64,000 bases of DNA from Pseudomaricurvus sp. HS19 (GTDB lineage Bacteria > Pseudomonadota > Gammaproteobacteria > Pseudomonadales > Cellvibrionaceae): the NCBI RefSeq assembly GCF_009857815.1, contig NZ_WVVW01000002.1:1-64000 (forward strand). Direction: 5' to 3'. A model generated the notes under the pieces. That model had not been told where the DNA came from. It made no database searches and worked only from the letters and a program-made list of their open reading frames with translations. This document shows, piece after piece, positions 1 to 9,506 of the stretch (the stretch's first letter is position 1; each line of letters begins with the position of its first letter). Position numbers and translations under genes: made by a program.

Positions 1-11
1 AGGAGGCGCGC

Positions 12-69
12 ATTATACGCAGCCTTTCGGACTGCGCAAGAGGCTTTTGTAAACTTTTTACAAAATTTT
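12..69 (-). promoter_or_regulatory. Putative rRNA operon P1 promoter reading leftward out of the window
   Basis: On the minus strand there is a perfect -10 TATAAT (17..12) followed by a GC-rich discriminator (GCGCGCC), a -35-like TTGCGC (39..34) with a 16-nt spacer, and an A/T-rich stretch at about 43-69 where an UP element would sit. This combination is typical of stringently controlled stable-RNA promoters. In Pseudomonas tyrS lies next to a 16S rRNA gene, so the transcript starting near position 5 is probably an rrn leader. The rRNA itself is outside the window, so the target is inferred. Confidence 0.6.
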
Positions 70-105
70 GCGAGCACCTGCGCCAGCGCCCGCACACCCC
101 AGTTA

Positions 106-1416
106 TTACTGAGCGGACAATACGAAAAGGTGGTTCTTTTTCTTGCCCAGCTTGACCAGGAAATAGCGGCCGTAGAGCGCAGCAGTCGGGGCAAAGCAGC
201 GGGCAGCTTCCATATTGTCAGCCATCCCCCGCGCCTCACCATTAATAAGCACCGCATTGCGGGTCAGGGCATCCTTGGCTTCGCGGGCCGCTTTCACCAT
301 ACCGGCATCTGCCAACAGTGTGGTCAGGGGTTTCTCGGCAAAATCGGCGGGCAGCTCACTACTGGGCAGACCGTCCTGCGCCAACTGCGCCAGGTCCGAC
401 TCACCCAGATCCTGCAGCGAGCCACTGAACATGGCGTCGGTGATACGCTCTGCCGCCGCCAGGCCCTCCGGCCCGTGCACCATAAGAGTCGCCTCCCGGG
501 CAAGAATGGACTGCGCCTGCGGGCGTCCCTCTGCGGCAGCGTCAGCAGCCTCAATAGCCTCAATGTCAGCGACCGGCAGGAAGGTGAAGTACCGCAGGAA
601 CTTGTAGACATCCGCATCCGCAGTGTTAAGCCAGAACTGGTAGAAGCTGTAGGGGGAAGTCTTGGCCGGGTCCAGCCATACGGCACCGGATTCGGTCTTG
701 CCGAACTTGGTGCCGTCGGCCTTGGTCACCAGAGGCACGGTCAGACCGAAGGCCTGGGCCTGATTCTGGCGCCGGGACAGATCGATACCACCGACAATAT
801 TGCCCCACTGATCACTGCCGCCCACCTGCAGGGTGCAGCCGTAACGTCGATTGAGCTCGGCGAAGTCCAGGCCCTGCAACAACGCGTAGGAGAACTCGGT
901 AAAGGAAATACCCGCCCCTTCCCGCTGCAGGCGCTGCTGCACGGACTCTTTATTGATCATGTTATTCACGGAGAAGTGCTTGCCCACGTCACGCAGGAAA
1001 TCCAGCACATTCATGGAGCCGATCCACTCGAGGTTGTTTACCACGCGGGCCGGATTGTCCACCCCCTCAAATTTAATGAACTGGCTGACCTGGCCACGAA
1101 TCTTGTCCGCCCAGCCCGCCACCACGTCCGGGGTATTCAGCTGACGCTCCGCCGCCTTGAAGCTCGGGTCGCCAATCAGGCCGGTAGCCCCACCCACCAG
1201 GGCGATCGGGTGATGGCCCGCGTCCTGGCAGCGCTTCAATACCAGCAGCGGCACCAGGTGACCGAGGTGCAGGCTGTCAGCGGTAGGGTCAAAACCACAA
1301 TAGAGGACGCGCGGACCTTCACTCAGGTGAGCATTCAACTCCTCTTCGGAAGTCATTTGCGCAATCAGGCCCCGGGCCCGCAACTCTTCGATCAGACTGC
1401 TGGTTGCTGCGGTCAT
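106..1416 (-). CDS. tyrS: Tyrosyl-tRNA synthetase
   Basis: Charges tRNA-Tyr with tyrosine in the cytoplasm. The 436-residue protein has the class I signature HLGH at residues 50-53, the tyrosine-binding region [15 protein letters not shown], and a KFGKT motif (KMSKS equivalent) near residue 232. A C-terminal S4-like RNA-binding domain follows and ends in a lysine-rich tail. Length fits the bacterial TyrRS family (about 400-430 residues). It is transcribed leftward, divergent from the M23 peptidase gene, and toward the putative rRNA promoter at the window edge, an arrangement known from Pseudomonas. Identification is secure. Confidence 0.97.
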   Translation of the reverse strand: MTAATSSLIEELRARGLIAQMTSEEELNAHLSEGPRVLYCGFDPTADSLHLGHLVPLLVLKRCQDAGHHPIALVGGATGLIGDPSFKAAERQLNTPDVVAGWADKIRGQVSQFIKFEGVDNPARVVNNLEWIGSMNVLDFLRDVGKHFSVNNMINKESVQQRLQREGAGISFTEFSYALLQGLDFAELNRRYGCTLQVGGSDQWGNIVGGIDLSRRQNQAQAFGLTVPLVTKADGTKFGKTESGAVWLDPAKTSPYSFYQFWLNTADADVYKFLRYFTFLPVADIEAIEAADAAAEGRPQAQSILAREATLMVHGPEGLAAAERITDAMFSGSLQDLGESDLAQLAQDGLPSSELPADFAEKPLTTLLADAGMVKAAREAKDALTRNAVLINGEARGMADNMEAARCFAPTAALYGRYFLVKLGKKKNHLFVLSAQ

Positions 1417-1624
1417 AGCTCTCTATCCTGTAGAATCAGGCCCCGCAGGGGGCTCGGCTGAAAAATAAACGCGCACAATACCGAATCCCCCATCAAAAAC
1501 AAGCGCGAAGGACCGCCCTGCAAACCGCAACAGCGGTATTTTTAGGGAATCATTTCTGTTATAAACCCTCCAAGCGTTCCCGATAACACCACAGGTCTTC
1601 GCGAGTGCCGGAACCAGCAGCTGT

Positions 1625-3001
1625 ATGACACCCAATAAAAAGACTCAACCACCCAAACGAAGCACGCTGCTGATACGCAGTTTTCCCCGCCGCCACCTGC
1701 GCATTGCCATTGCGTTGCTGGCCTGTCTCGGCGTCACCATGATGCTGATTCCCAGTGGGCCACCGGTGACCAAGCGGCACCAGGAAAAGCTGACGCTCAA
1801 CCTCAAACCCTCTTCCCTCAAGCCCGGCTTGCAAGAGCTGCTGGACAAGCCCGTGGAACCGGTGACCGAGGATATCGTACCCCCCATAAGCTGGCATAAA
1901 GAGGAGGTGCGCAGCGGCGACAGCCTGTCCCTGATCTTCCAGCGAGCCGGTCTCAGCGACCGGGCCCTGTGGGAGTTCATGTCCGGCAATCCGGAATCCT
2001 CCATCCTGAAACGCATCCACCCCGGACACGAGCTGCAGTTCCATATCGCCGACGGGCAACTGCAGGGGTTGCAGTATCGACGCAACCGGCTGGAGAGCGA
2101 ACTGTTTACCCGCGCCGACGCCACTCACTTCAACCACGAAACCAAAATCCGCCAGCCGGACGTCCACCGCGCCTACCGCCAGGCCAGTATTGACGACTCC
2201 CTTTTCCTGGCCGGCCAGCGGGCGGGGATGGACGCTGACCTGATCATGGAACTGGCCAATATCTTTGGCTGGGATATCGACTTCGGCCTCGATATCCGCA
2301 AGGGCGACCAGTTTATGGTGCTCTATGAAGAGCAGTTCCTGGATGGCGAAAAGATCGGCAACGGCGCCGTGCTGGCAGCCGAGTTTATCAACCAGAACCA
2401 TCGCTTCCGCGCCGTGCGCTACGAGGATCCCCGGGGGCAGGTACACTACTTCACCCCTGACGGTAAGAGCATGCGCAAGGCATTCCTGCGCGCACCTCTG
2501 GACTTCCGCCGTATCAGCTCCAATTTCAACCCGAAACGACTGCACCCGGTATTCAAGACCGTCAAACCCCACCGTGGCACCGACTACGCCGCTTCCCGGG
2601 GCACCCCTGTGTGGGCTGCAGGTGACGGCAAGGTGATCGCCTCCTCCTTTACCAAGGCCAACGGTAACTACGTGGTGATCCAGCACGGCAACAATATCCA
2701 GACCAAGTACCTGCACCTGCACAAGCGCACCGTCAAGAACGGCCAGCGGGTCAAGCAACGCCAGCAGATTGGCACAGTGGGCAATACCGGCTACTCCACC
2801 GCGCCGCACCTGCACTACGAATTCCTGCTCAACGGTGTGCACCGTAACCCGCGCACCATCCTCGACAAGCTGCCCAAAGCACAGTCGGTGCCCGACTCGG
2901 AGATGGAGTACTTCCGCAACCAGACCCAGCCCATCCTGGCTTCGCTGGACCAACACCGCGAGCAAACCCTGCTGGCCAGCAGCGGACGCGCCACCCAATG
3001 A
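1625..3001 (+). CDS. M23 family murein DD-endopeptidase with LysM/OapA-like domain
   Basis: A 458-residue cell-envelope zinc metallopeptidase of the MepM/OapA type, predicted to cut peptide cross-links in peptidoglycan. One membrane anchor lies at about residues 25-43 after a basic N-terminus. A LysM/OapA-like segment starts near residue 95 (RSGDSLSLIFQRAGLS). The LytM/M23 domain is C-terminal, with HRGTDYAA near residue 319 (first zinc ligands) and HLHYEF near residue 395 (catalytic and zinc histidines). Both motifs look intact, so the enzyme is likely active. Its stop overlaps the anmK start in an ATGA, so the two are probably translationally coupled, linking wall cleavage to recycling. Confidence 0.93.
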   Translation: MTPNKKTQPPKRSTLLIRSFPRRHLRIAIALLACLGVTMMLIPSGPPVTKRHQEKLTLNLKPSSLKPGLQELLDKPVEPVTEDIVPPISWHKEEVRSGDSLSLIFQRAGLSDRALWEFMSGNPESSILKRIHPGHELQFHIADGQLQGLQYRRNRLESELFTRADATHFNHETKIRQPDVHRAYRQASIDDSLFLAGQRAGMDADLIMELANIFGWDIDFGLDIRKGDQFMVLYEEQFLDGEKIGNGAVLAAEFINQNHRFRAVRYEDPRGQVHYFTPDGKSMRKAFLRAPLDFRRISSNFNPKRLHPVFKTVKPHRGTDYAASRGTPVWAAGDGKVIASSFTKANGNYVVIQHGNNIQTKYLHLHKRTVKNGQRVKQRQQIGTVGNTGYSTAPHLHYEFLLNGVHRNPRTILDKLPKAQSVPDSEMEYFRNQTQPILASLDQHREQTLLASSGRATQ

Positions 3002-4095
3002 GCTACTACATCGGCCTGATGTCAGGCACCAGCGCCGATGGTATTGATGCCACCCTGATCAGCCTTGATGAAACGGGCATTAACACCAGGGCACACCTGG
3101 AATTGCCATATGAAGAGCCAGTCCGGCAACAGATACTGAGCCTTTGCCAACCGGGCGACAACGAAATTGACCGCCTGGGGGAATTGGACCGGCAGCTGGG
3201 CGAAGCCTTTGCCGGCGCCGTGCAACAGCTGCTCGCCCAATGTGGACTCTCCGCCAGTGACATCACTGCCATCGGCAGCCACGGCCAGACCGTACGTCAC
3301 CGGCCGGGCTATACCTCTCCCTTTACCCTGCAAATTGCCGACCCCAACCTTATCGCCGAGCGCAGCGGGATTACTGTGGTTGCCGACTTCCGCCGCCGCG
3401 ATATGGCCGCGGGTGGCCAGGGGGCGCCGCTGGCACCAGCCTTTCACCGGGCCGCCTTTCACTCGGCTACCGAGAGGCGGGTTATCGCCAACATTGGTGG
3501 CATGGCCAATATCACCGACCTCACCCGCGACGACCCGGTGACCGGCTTTGACAGCGGGCCGGGCAATGCCCTGATGGACACCTGGGCCAGCCAGCACCTG
3601 GGGCGCAGTTACGATGAGGATGGGCGCTGGGCGGCCAGCGGTACGGTGAACAAAGCATTACTGGAGCAGTGGCTGCGGCATCCGTTTTTTGCGGCACCGT
3701 TTCCCAAAAGTACCGGGAGGGAGGATTTTGACCGTCCCTGGCTGGAAGGGACACTGAAGGACTACAAAGACATTCCGCCGGAGAATGTACAGGCCAGCCT
3801 TATGGAGCTGACCAGCCATACTCTGCTGCGGGCCATCGCAGCGACGACAACTGTCTACGACGCCCTCTACATCTGTGGCGGCGGCGCCTGCAATCTCGCG
3901 CTGATGAATCGGCTGCAGCAGCTGTCCGGCAAGCCCTGTCACTCCACGGCAAAGCTGGGCATAGCACCGCAACAGGTAGAAGGCGCGGCGTTCGCCTGGC
4001 TGGCTCACCAGACCCTCAACCGGCAGCCTGGCAACCTGCCATCGGTGACCGGTGCCAGTGGCAGTCGCATTCTGGGGGCGATTTACCCCGCCTGA
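2998..4095 (+). CDS. anmK: Anhydro-N-acetylmuramic acid kinase
   Basis: Phosphorylates and hydrolyses 1,6-anhydro-N-acetylmuramic acid to MurNAc-6-phosphate in murein recycling. The 365-residue protein opens with the family signature GLMSGTSADGIDATLI. It also carries the GSHGQTVRHRP and IGGMANIT segments of the ASKHA-type nucleotide-binding fold, and a C-terminal CGGGACN region. The start codon overlaps the stop of the upstream M23 endopeptidase by 4 nt. It ends about 120 bp before the convergent erpA gene. Family and length agree; the same pairing occurs in Pseudomonas. Confidence 0.96.
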   Translation: MSYYIGLMSGTSADGIDATLISLDETGINTRAHLELPYEEPVRQQILSLCQPGDNEIDRLGELDRQLGEAFAGAVQQLLAQCGLSASDITAIGSHGQTVRHRPGYTSPFTLQIADPNLIAERSGITVVADFRRRDMAAGGQGAPLAPAFHRAAFHSATERRVIANIGGMANITDLTRDDPVTGFDSGPGNALMDTWASQHLGRSYDEDGRWAASGTVNKALLEQWLRHPFFAAPFPKSTGREDFDRPWLEGTLKDYKDIPPENVQASLMELTSHTLLRAIAATTTVYDALYICGGGACNLALMNRLQQLSGKPCHSTAKLGIAPQQVEGAAFAWLAHQTLNRQPGNLPSVTGASGSRILGAIYPA

Positions 4096-4197
4096 TAAAA
4101 CGTCCGGACAGCCAGAGACCAGTTCCGGAGAGTGCCGGCACACCTGGTTCAACAGAAGGGTAAGCCAGCCTGGCAGGTGCAGACTGGGGAAAGCTCA

Positions 4198-4222
4198 GAA
4201 AAAGACCGTCTCACTCAGACGG
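4198..4222 (-). terminator. Intrinsic terminator overlapping the end of erpA
   Basis: On the minus strand a stem CCGTCT/AGACGG (4222-4217 with 4211-4206) and a 5-nt loop is followed by TCTTTTT. The stem includes the last codons and stop of erpA. Confidence 0.6.
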
Positions 4223-4568
4223 CAAAAGAGGCCCCGCAACCGCAGGTTGAACTGGCGTTGGGATTCTGGATCACAAACCGGGAGCCCTGCAGCCCCTCCT
4301 GGTAATCCACTTCGGAACCGGCGATGTAGGGATAGCTCATGGAATCCACCAGCACGGTGATGCCACCCCTCTCGATCACCGCGTCGTCGTCCGCCACCAG
4401 CTCATCGAAAGTGAAGCCATACTGGAAACCGGAACAGCCGCCGCCGGTGACAAACACCCGCAACTTCAGCTCCTCGTTGGCCTCTTCCTCAATCAGGGAT
4501 TTCACTTTGGCCACCGCGTTATCGGTGACCAGGACAGCTTGTGGGGTAAAAATTTCTGCGGTACTCAT
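4215..4568 (-). CDS. erpA: Iron-sulfur cluster insertion protein ErpA
   Basis: A-type Fe-S carrier that delivers clusters to apoproteins, including isoprenoid and respiratory enzymes. The 117-residue protein has the three conserved cysteines of the family: one in [11 protein letters not shown] and two in the C-terminal TCGCGASF. The [11 protein letters not shown] segment favours ErpA over IscA, and no isc genes are adjacent. It is the last gene of a minus-strand group argC-DUF6776-bactofilin-erpA, with a 90-bp gap to bactofilin that may hold its own promoter. A terminator overlaps its stop codon. Confidence 0.94.
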   Translation of the reverse strand: MSTAEIFTPQAVLVTDNAVAKVKSLIEEEANEELKLRVFVTGGGCSGFQYGFTFDELVADDDAVIERGGITVLVDSMSYPYIAGSEVDYQEGLQGSRFVIQNPNASSTCGCGASFAV

Positions 4569-4658
4569 GCTCGCTCCCGTAACTACAACCGCTGCAGGCC
4601 ACTCTCTTCAAGAAGCCCTGCAGCTGGACGGCATTATCCCGTTACCCCACTAATTTAG

Positions 4659-5105
4659 TCAAGTATTGCCGATGGCGCTGACGTTGCTGTCATCGCTGGC
4701 GGAAGGGGCTTCTGGCTTGGGCAGGGCCTTGCGCTGGGTGGCATCACTGAACACCAGGCTGCCATTCACCTGGGCACCCTTGACCATCTCGATCATGCAG
4801 TAGTGAACATCGCCCTCAACAATGGCCTTGGCAGCCAACTCAACATGCTTGGAGGAGTGCACGTCACCCCGCACCGAGCCATTGATAACAATAGTCGGGG
4901 CGTTGATATCACCTTCCACCATGCCATTTTCCATCACCCGTACACGGGCTTCGGAACCTTCTTCCGCGAAAATGTTGCCGCGTACGCGGCCCTCAATTTC
5001 CAGGCTGCCCTTGAAGTGGATATCACCCACCAGCTCGGTTGCACCGGAAATCAGCGTAGTACCACCAGCGGCGTACGCCATGGATTTATCTTTTTTGCCA
5101 AACAC
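4659..5105 (-). CDS. Bactofilin (polymer-forming cytoskeletal protein)
   Basis: A 148-residue protein whose core, about residues 15-115, is a glycine/valine-punctuated right-handed beta-helix. The repeats are visible as GDIHFKGSLEIEGRVRGNI, GMVEGDINAPTIVINGSVRGDV and AIVEGDVHYCMIEMVKGAQV. Bactofilins polymerise without nucleotide into filaments that scaffold envelope or cell-shape functions. Short polar N- and C-terminal tails flank the core, as is usual. It starts 5 bp after the DUF6776 membrane protein gene, so the two are surely co-transcribed and may act together at the membrane. No enzymatic motif is seen. Confidence 0.93.
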   Translation of the reverse strand: MFGKKDKSMAYAAGGTTLISGATELVGDIHFKGSLEIEGRVRGNIFAEEGSEARVRVMENGMVEGDINAPTIVINGSVRGDVHSSKHVELAAKAIVEGDVHYCMIEMVKGAQVNGSLVFSDATQRKALPKPEAPSASDDSNVSAIGNT

Positions 5106-5110
5106 GTGAC

Positions 5111-5851
5111 TTAACTCTCCTGCACCAGCCAGCCAAATTTCTTCTCAACCACCACCGCGTCTGCGCCGGTGGAACTGGCAACCAACTCAATTCTCTCAGG
5201 CTCGAAGTTACCCGGCAGCACCAGGCGTCCTTCGATGGTCTGAAAATACTTAAACCGTAGCCGAATCTCTTCTGCATCCACATTGTCTGACACATCTTTC
5301 AACGGAAGCGTGACCAACCGCTCACCCTGACGCCCGACAATGGAGAAGCGCAGGCTCCCTTTCAGCAAGACGTGACGCGTGGCCAGCTGTTGCACCACCA
5401 CCTTATACTCAAACTGCCGGGGCGACCCGGTGGAGATCACGTTGACGGAGCCTATGGTCAGGCCACGCTGGTTGCCGCTGGGGGCCATCAGCCCGCGATA
5501 GAAACTGATATCTTCCTGCAGGGCAGCAATCTCGCTCTTGAGGGCGATCACCTCCTCCCGCACCCCTTCGCTGGCCTGCCGGTCAACGGTGGAGCCCAGT
5601 TTCAGGTTGGCCACCTCCTGGCGCAGGTCGTCCACCTCGGTCTGACGCTCACGCAGCTCCACCCGCAAGCGGTCGCGCTCAGCCGTGGCCTCCTGCTGCA
5701 ACGACTGCCCCAGAAACAGGCCGCCGCCAAAGGCGCCGGCAATGGCCGCGGCCACCAGCAGGGTCAGGATGGCAATGACGGTAACCCGCACCCACGGCCG
5801 GTACTTCACCACCTTGAGACTGTACTGCTTGCTGCCTTTTACTGAGCTCAT
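5111..5851 (-). CDS. DUF6776-type membrane protein with coiled coil
   Basis: A 246-residue protein of unknown biochemical function. One transmembrane segment (about residues 27-50) follows a basic N-terminus. A heptad-rich coiled coil spans about 55-115 (RDRLRVELRERQTEVDDL). A beta-rich periplasmic domain at about 125-235 contains FYRGLMAP, KVVVQQLATR and a FEPERIELV end. The topology resembles a bitopic scaffold, and the tight coupling to bactofilin (5-bp gap) suggests a membrane partner for the filament; this is inference. The same gene order occurs in Pseudomonas. Confidence 0.85.
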   Translation of the reverse strand: MSSVKGSKQYSLKVVKYRPWVRVTVIAILTLLVAAAIAGAFGGGLFLGQSLQQEATAERDRLRVELRERQTEVDDLRQEVANLKLGSTVDRQASEGVREEVIALKSEIAALQEDISFYRGLMAPSGNQRGLTIGSVNVISTGSPRQFEYKVVVQQLATRHVLLKGSLRFSIVGRQGERLVTLPLKDVSDNVDAEEIRLRFKYFQTIEGRLVLPGNFEPERIELVASSTGADAVVVEKKFGWLVQES

Positions 5852-5877
5852 CAGATCCTTTCCGACTCCAAACCTTG

Positions 5878-6924
5878 TTAAGGCATCAACGCGACCTGAT
5901 TGAGGCCCGCCGTCTCGTCAAAACCAAACATGAGGTTCATATTCTGAATTGCCTGGCCAGAGGAGCCCCGGGTGAGATTATCGATCACCGACAGCACCAC
6001 CACCTTACCTCTCTGTTGCGGCTCCAGAACCGCCAAACGGCAGACATTGGAGCCTTTCACGCTGCGGGTCTCCGGATGGCTGCCAGCTGGCATCACGTCC
6101 ACAAACGGTTCGTTGGCAAAGCGCTCTTCAAACAGCGCCTGCAGATCTCCCGCCTCACCTTTAAGGTTGGCGTAGAGGGTGGCGTGGATACCGCGCACCA
6201 TGGGCACCAGATGAGGAACGAACGTCACCTGGGCAGGGGCACTCCCCGCCGGCTGCACATCATTCAGGGTCTGCTCAATTTCCGGCAGATGGCGGTGACC
6301 GGCTGCGCCATACGCCTTGAAGCTCTCGCCGGTTTCCGCCAGCAACATAGGCACTTTGGCCTGTCGCCCGGCACCACTGGAGCCGGAAGCCGCACTGGCG
6401 ATCAGGTCACCCGCATCCACCAAACCCTGTTCCAGCAAGGGTAAAAAGCCCAGCTCAATGGCAGTGGGATAGCAGCCGGGGCAAGCCACCAGTTGCGCAC
6501 CGGCAATCACCTCACGGTTGATTTCCGGCAGCCCGTACACAGCCTTTGGCAGCAACTCTGGGCAGCTGTGGGGCTGGTCATACCACTGCGACCAGAGGGC
6601 CGCATCACGGATACGGAAATCGGCGGACAGGTCCACTACCCGCACCCCGCGATTGATTAGTTCCGGCATCATGGCCTGGGCCACGCCGTGAGGCGTGGCG
6701 AAGAATACCAGGTCGCAGGCCGAGAGCTCGGCCACATCCGGCACGCTGAACTGCAGGTCAAAAAAGCCACGCAGACTGGGATAGAGATCCGCCACCGGCA
6801 GCCCCTCTTCGGCACGGGAGGTAATCACCTTCACCTCGGCATGGGGATGGTTGGCCAACAGGCGCAGCAACTCCACCCCTGTGTAACCGGTTCCGCCGAC
6901 GATACCAATCTGAATTTTACTCAC
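5878..6924 (-). CDS. argC: N-acetyl-gamma-glutamyl-phosphate reductase
   Basis: Third step of arginine biosynthesis: NADPH-dependent reduction of N-acetylglutamyl phosphate to the semialdehyde. The 348-residue protein starts with a Rossmann motif ([17 protein letters not shown]). It has the catalytic cysteine in [10 protein letters not shown] near residue 150 and the C-terminal [15 protein letters not shown] segment of the dimer interface. It is first in the minus-strand group that continues into the DUF6776 gene 26 bp downstream. The rest of the arginine pathway is not nearby. Confidence 0.97.
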   Translation of the reverse strand: MSKIQIGIVGGTGYTGVELLRLLANHPHAEVKVITSRAEEGLPVADLYPSLRGFFDLQFSVPDVAELSACDLVFFATPHGVAQAMMPELINRGVRVVDLSADFRIRDAALWSQWYDQPHSCPELLPKAVYGLPEINREVIAGAQLVACPGCYPTAIELGFLPLLEQGLVDAGDLIASAASGSSGAGRQAKVPMLLAETGESFKAYGAAGHRHLPEIEQTLNDVQPAGSAPAQVTFVPHLVPMVRGIHATLYANLKGEAGDLQALFEERFANEPFVDVMPAGSHPETRSVKGSNVCRLAVLEPQQRGKVVVLSVIDNLTRGSSGQAIQNMNLMFGFDETAGLNQVALMP

Positions 6925-7157
6925 TGCAGCTAACCTCTCCGCACCCGCCGGGTGCCCTGTACAAACACTGTCTGAATTCGTCCACCCGAGTTTGCCCGCC
7001 AGTCACTTTGACGCCAGAATAGCAGCCAACCCCTATACCGAATGCCGATATAGACAGGACTGCCCGAGCCGGCCAAACACCGGACCCAGGTGAAAACGCC
7101 CTAGTGTATATCAATGTTTGTTATAAGCAATGCACCCTCTACCCGTAGCCCTGGTTA

Positions 7158-8933
7158 ATGAACGATCCTTCACCCGCACCCGTGCCACCCCCCAAACCCG
7201 GCTTTCAGCATCAGCTGCAGGTGCGCATGGATCGGCTGCAACACCGCCTGGCCCACCTCGACGCGCTGCCACAGCTGACGCTGCTGGGGCTGCTCAGTGG
7301 CATTGCCGCGGCAGGGCTGATCGTCGCCTTTCGTCTCAGTATAGAGCTACCCCTGCAAAGCCTGCTGGCCGGCGGGGCGGACGACTTTGAATCCCTGCCA
7401 CAGCACTGGCACTTTCTGTTGCCTTTCGCTGGCGCAGTGATCCTGGGGCTGATGTTGCAATGGCTGCCACCAGCGAGCCGCCAGGTGAGCATCGGCCATG
7501 TACTGGAACGACTGCATAATCATCAGGGCCGGCTGCCCGCCAGCAACTGGGTAGTACAGTTCTTCGGTGGTATTCTGGCACTGATCAGCGGCCAGTCCGT
7601 GGGCCGCGAAGGGCCGGCGGTGCACCTGGGTGCCGGCGCGGCCAGTCAACTGGGACAGTGGCTGCGACTGCCCAACAACTGCCAGCGAACCCTGGTGGGC
7701 TGCGGCGTCGCCTCCGCCATCGCCGCCTCCTTCAACACCCCCATGGCCGGGGTCATCTTCTCCATGGAAGTGATCCTGATGGAGTACACGGTGGCGGGAT
7801 TTATTCCGGTGATGCTGGCCTCTGTCACCGGCGCCCTGATCGGGCAGCTGGTGTTTGGCAGCGACCCCGCCTTCAGCGTGGGCGCGCTGCAGTTAAACGT
7901 CCTGTGGGAACTGCCACTGATCGCCCTGGCGGGCCTGGTGGTAGCCGTGTTTGCGGCGGCGTTTATCAAGCTGCAACTGCTGGTCAATCGCCGGCTGACA
8001 CTGCCGGTGTGGCTGAAGGTATCCCTGGCCGGCGCCATTACCGGAGCACTGGCGCTGCAGTACCCGCAAATCCTGGGTGTGGGCTACGACACGATTGGCC
8101 AGGCCATGCACGGGCAACTCGCGGTGGAACTGTTGGTGGGCATCCTGCTGGCCAAACTGCTGGCAACCGCCATCAGTGGCGGTGTCGGCATCCCGGGTGG
8201 CTGCATCGGCCCCATGCTGTTTCTCGGCGCGACACTGGGCGGAGCGATCGGCTGGTTCATCGGCACAGTCACCCCGGACGCAGGCCCCAACCCCGCCTTC
8301 TATGTGCTGCTGGGCATGACCGCCATGATGGCCGCGGTGATCAACGCGCCGCTGGCGGCCCTGATCTCGGTATTTGAACTGACCCAGAACCCCAGCACCA
8401 TCTTCCCCGCCATGCTGATGATCGTCGTCGCCGTTCTCACCACGCGGCAACTGTTCCGCTGTGAGGGGCTGTTTGTCGCCCAGCTGGAGGCCAACGGTTA
8501 CTCCCTCAAGAGTGGCCCCATGCGGCGGGTGCTCGACCGCATCGGTGTACGCAGCGTGATGGAGACCCGCTTCCAGCGCAGCAATCACCGCCAGACCGTG
8601 ACCCAGCTGCAGCAGCGCCTCAACCAGCAACCCAGGTGGCTGGTGGTGGACGAGCCGGAACGGGAGCGCTATCTGGTGGCGGCGGCGGATATATCCGCCT
8701 ACCTGAACAGTGAGGAGCGCGCGGGGGATGAGAGCATCAACCTGCTGGAGATTCCCGGGCGCCGCTGGCTGCTGAAGCCCATAGACCACCAGGCCAGCCT
8801 GTTCGAAGCCCAGCAGCAACTGCAGCAACTGAAGGCCGATGCCCTTTGCGTGGAGCGGCGGGCCACCCCCTGGCTGTCACCGGTGATTGGCATTGTCACC
8901 CAGCAACACATCGACGATCACTATCAGGTATGA
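7158..8933 (+). CDS. CLC family chloride channel/antiporter with degenerate CBS-like tail
   Basis: A 591-residue polytopic membrane protein. Helix-rich residues 40-440 form the CLC fold. GREGP (near residue 151) carries the gating glutamate typical of H+/Cl- antiporters. The first filter motif usually written GSGIP is not recognisable (VSIGHVLER sits there), and the third reads GGCIGP rather than GGxFxP, so anion selectivity may differ. The cytoplasmic tail after about residue 455 resembles a diverged CBS pair (VRSVMETRFQRSNHRQTV). It is transcribed rightward from a 233-bp divergent region shared with argC. Confidence 0.88.
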   Translation: MNDPSPAPVPPPKPGFQHQLQVRMDRLQHRLAHLDALPQLTLLGLLSGIAAAGLIVAFRLSIELPLQSLLAGGADDFESLPQHWHFLLPFAGAVILGLMLQWLPPASRQVSIGHVLERLHNHQGRLPASNWVVQFFGGILALISGQSVGREGPAVHLGAGAASQLGQWLRLPNNCQRTLVGCGVASAIAASFNTPMAGVIFSMEVILMEYTVAGFIPVMLASVTGALIGQLVFGSDPAFSVGALQLNVLWELPLIALAGLVVAVFAAAFIKLQLLVNRRLTLPVWLKVSLAGAITGALALQYPQILGVGYDTIGQAMHGQLAVELLVGILLAKLLATAISGGVGIPGGCIGPMLFLGATLGGAIGWFIGTVTPDAGPNPAFYVLLGMTAMMAAVINAPLAALISVFELTQNPSTIFPAMLMIVVAVLTTRQLFRCEGLFVAQLEANGYSLKSGPMRRVLDRIGVRSVMETRFQRSNHRQTVTQLQQRLNQQPRWLVVDEPERERYLVAAADISAYLNSEERAGDESINLLEIPGRRWLLKPIDHQASLFEAQQQLQQLKADALCVERRATPWLSPVIGIVTQQHIDDHYQV

Positions 8934-8982
8934 TGGCCAGCGCCGGGACAAAGCCCTACCCACTGCCTAGGAACCCCCTCTC

Positions 8983-9411
8983 ATGCTGATGCTCTGGCTG
9001 AAAGCCTTTCACATTATTTTCATGGTGTGCTGGTTCGCGGGTATTTTTTACCTGCCGCGCCTGTTTGTGAATCACGCCATGGTGGAAGACACTGCCATCC
9101 GCGCACAGCTGCTGCTGATGGAGCGTAAGCTCTACCGTTTCATCACGCCGTTTATGTTTCTCACCATCGGCTTCGGCATCGCTCTGGCCAGTCTCAACTG
9201 GGCCTACTACAGTGGCGCCATCTGGTTTCACATCAAGGTGTCGCTGGTCGCGCTGCTGGTGATCTATCACTTCTACTGTGGCCGCTGTATCCGCCTGCTG
9301 GAGAGCGACCCGGAGAGCCGCAGCCATGTCTTCTACCGCGTATTCAATGAACTGCCGGTACTGATTCTGTTTGCCGCGGTGCTGCTGGCGGTACTGAAAC
9401 CCGGGGCCTGA
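8983..9411 (+). CDS. hemJ: Protoporphyrinogen IX oxidase HemJ
   Basis: A 142-residue integral membrane protein with four predicted transmembrane helices, matching the HemJ (UPF0093/CopD-like) family. This family converts protoporphyrinogen IX to protoporphyrin IX in most Gram-negatives lacking HemG/HemY. The family-typical start WLKAFHIIFMVCWFAGIFYLPRLFV includes the conserved histidine at residue 10. IKVSLVALLVIYHFYCG and FNELPVLILF are also typical. It is 49 bp after the CLC gene and about 1 kb before hemL. Confidence 0.9.
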   Translation: MLMLWLKAFHIIFMVCWFAGIFYLPRLFVNHAMVEDTAIRAQLLLMERKLYRFITPFMFLTIGFGIALASLNWAYYSGAIWFHIKVSLVALLVIYHFYCGRCIRLLESDPESRSHVFYRVFNELPVLILFAAVLLAVLKPGA

Positions 9412-9506
9412 AACCAGAGACCTGAAAACAATCCCCCCGCTGACCGGGACAAGCGCCGGGCCTGTGTTAGACTCGAAAGAGGCATCGCTCCAGCGAGGGT
9501 AACAGC

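Noticed and set aside
130-1461. 443-codon open frame antisense to tyrS
   Set aside because: It covers an undoubted tyrS gene and has no domain or ribosome site.
1559-2998. 479-codon open frame antisense to the M23 peptidase
   Set aside because: Shadow of a well-supported gene; Gly/Val/Leu-rich composition is an artefact of the opposite strand.
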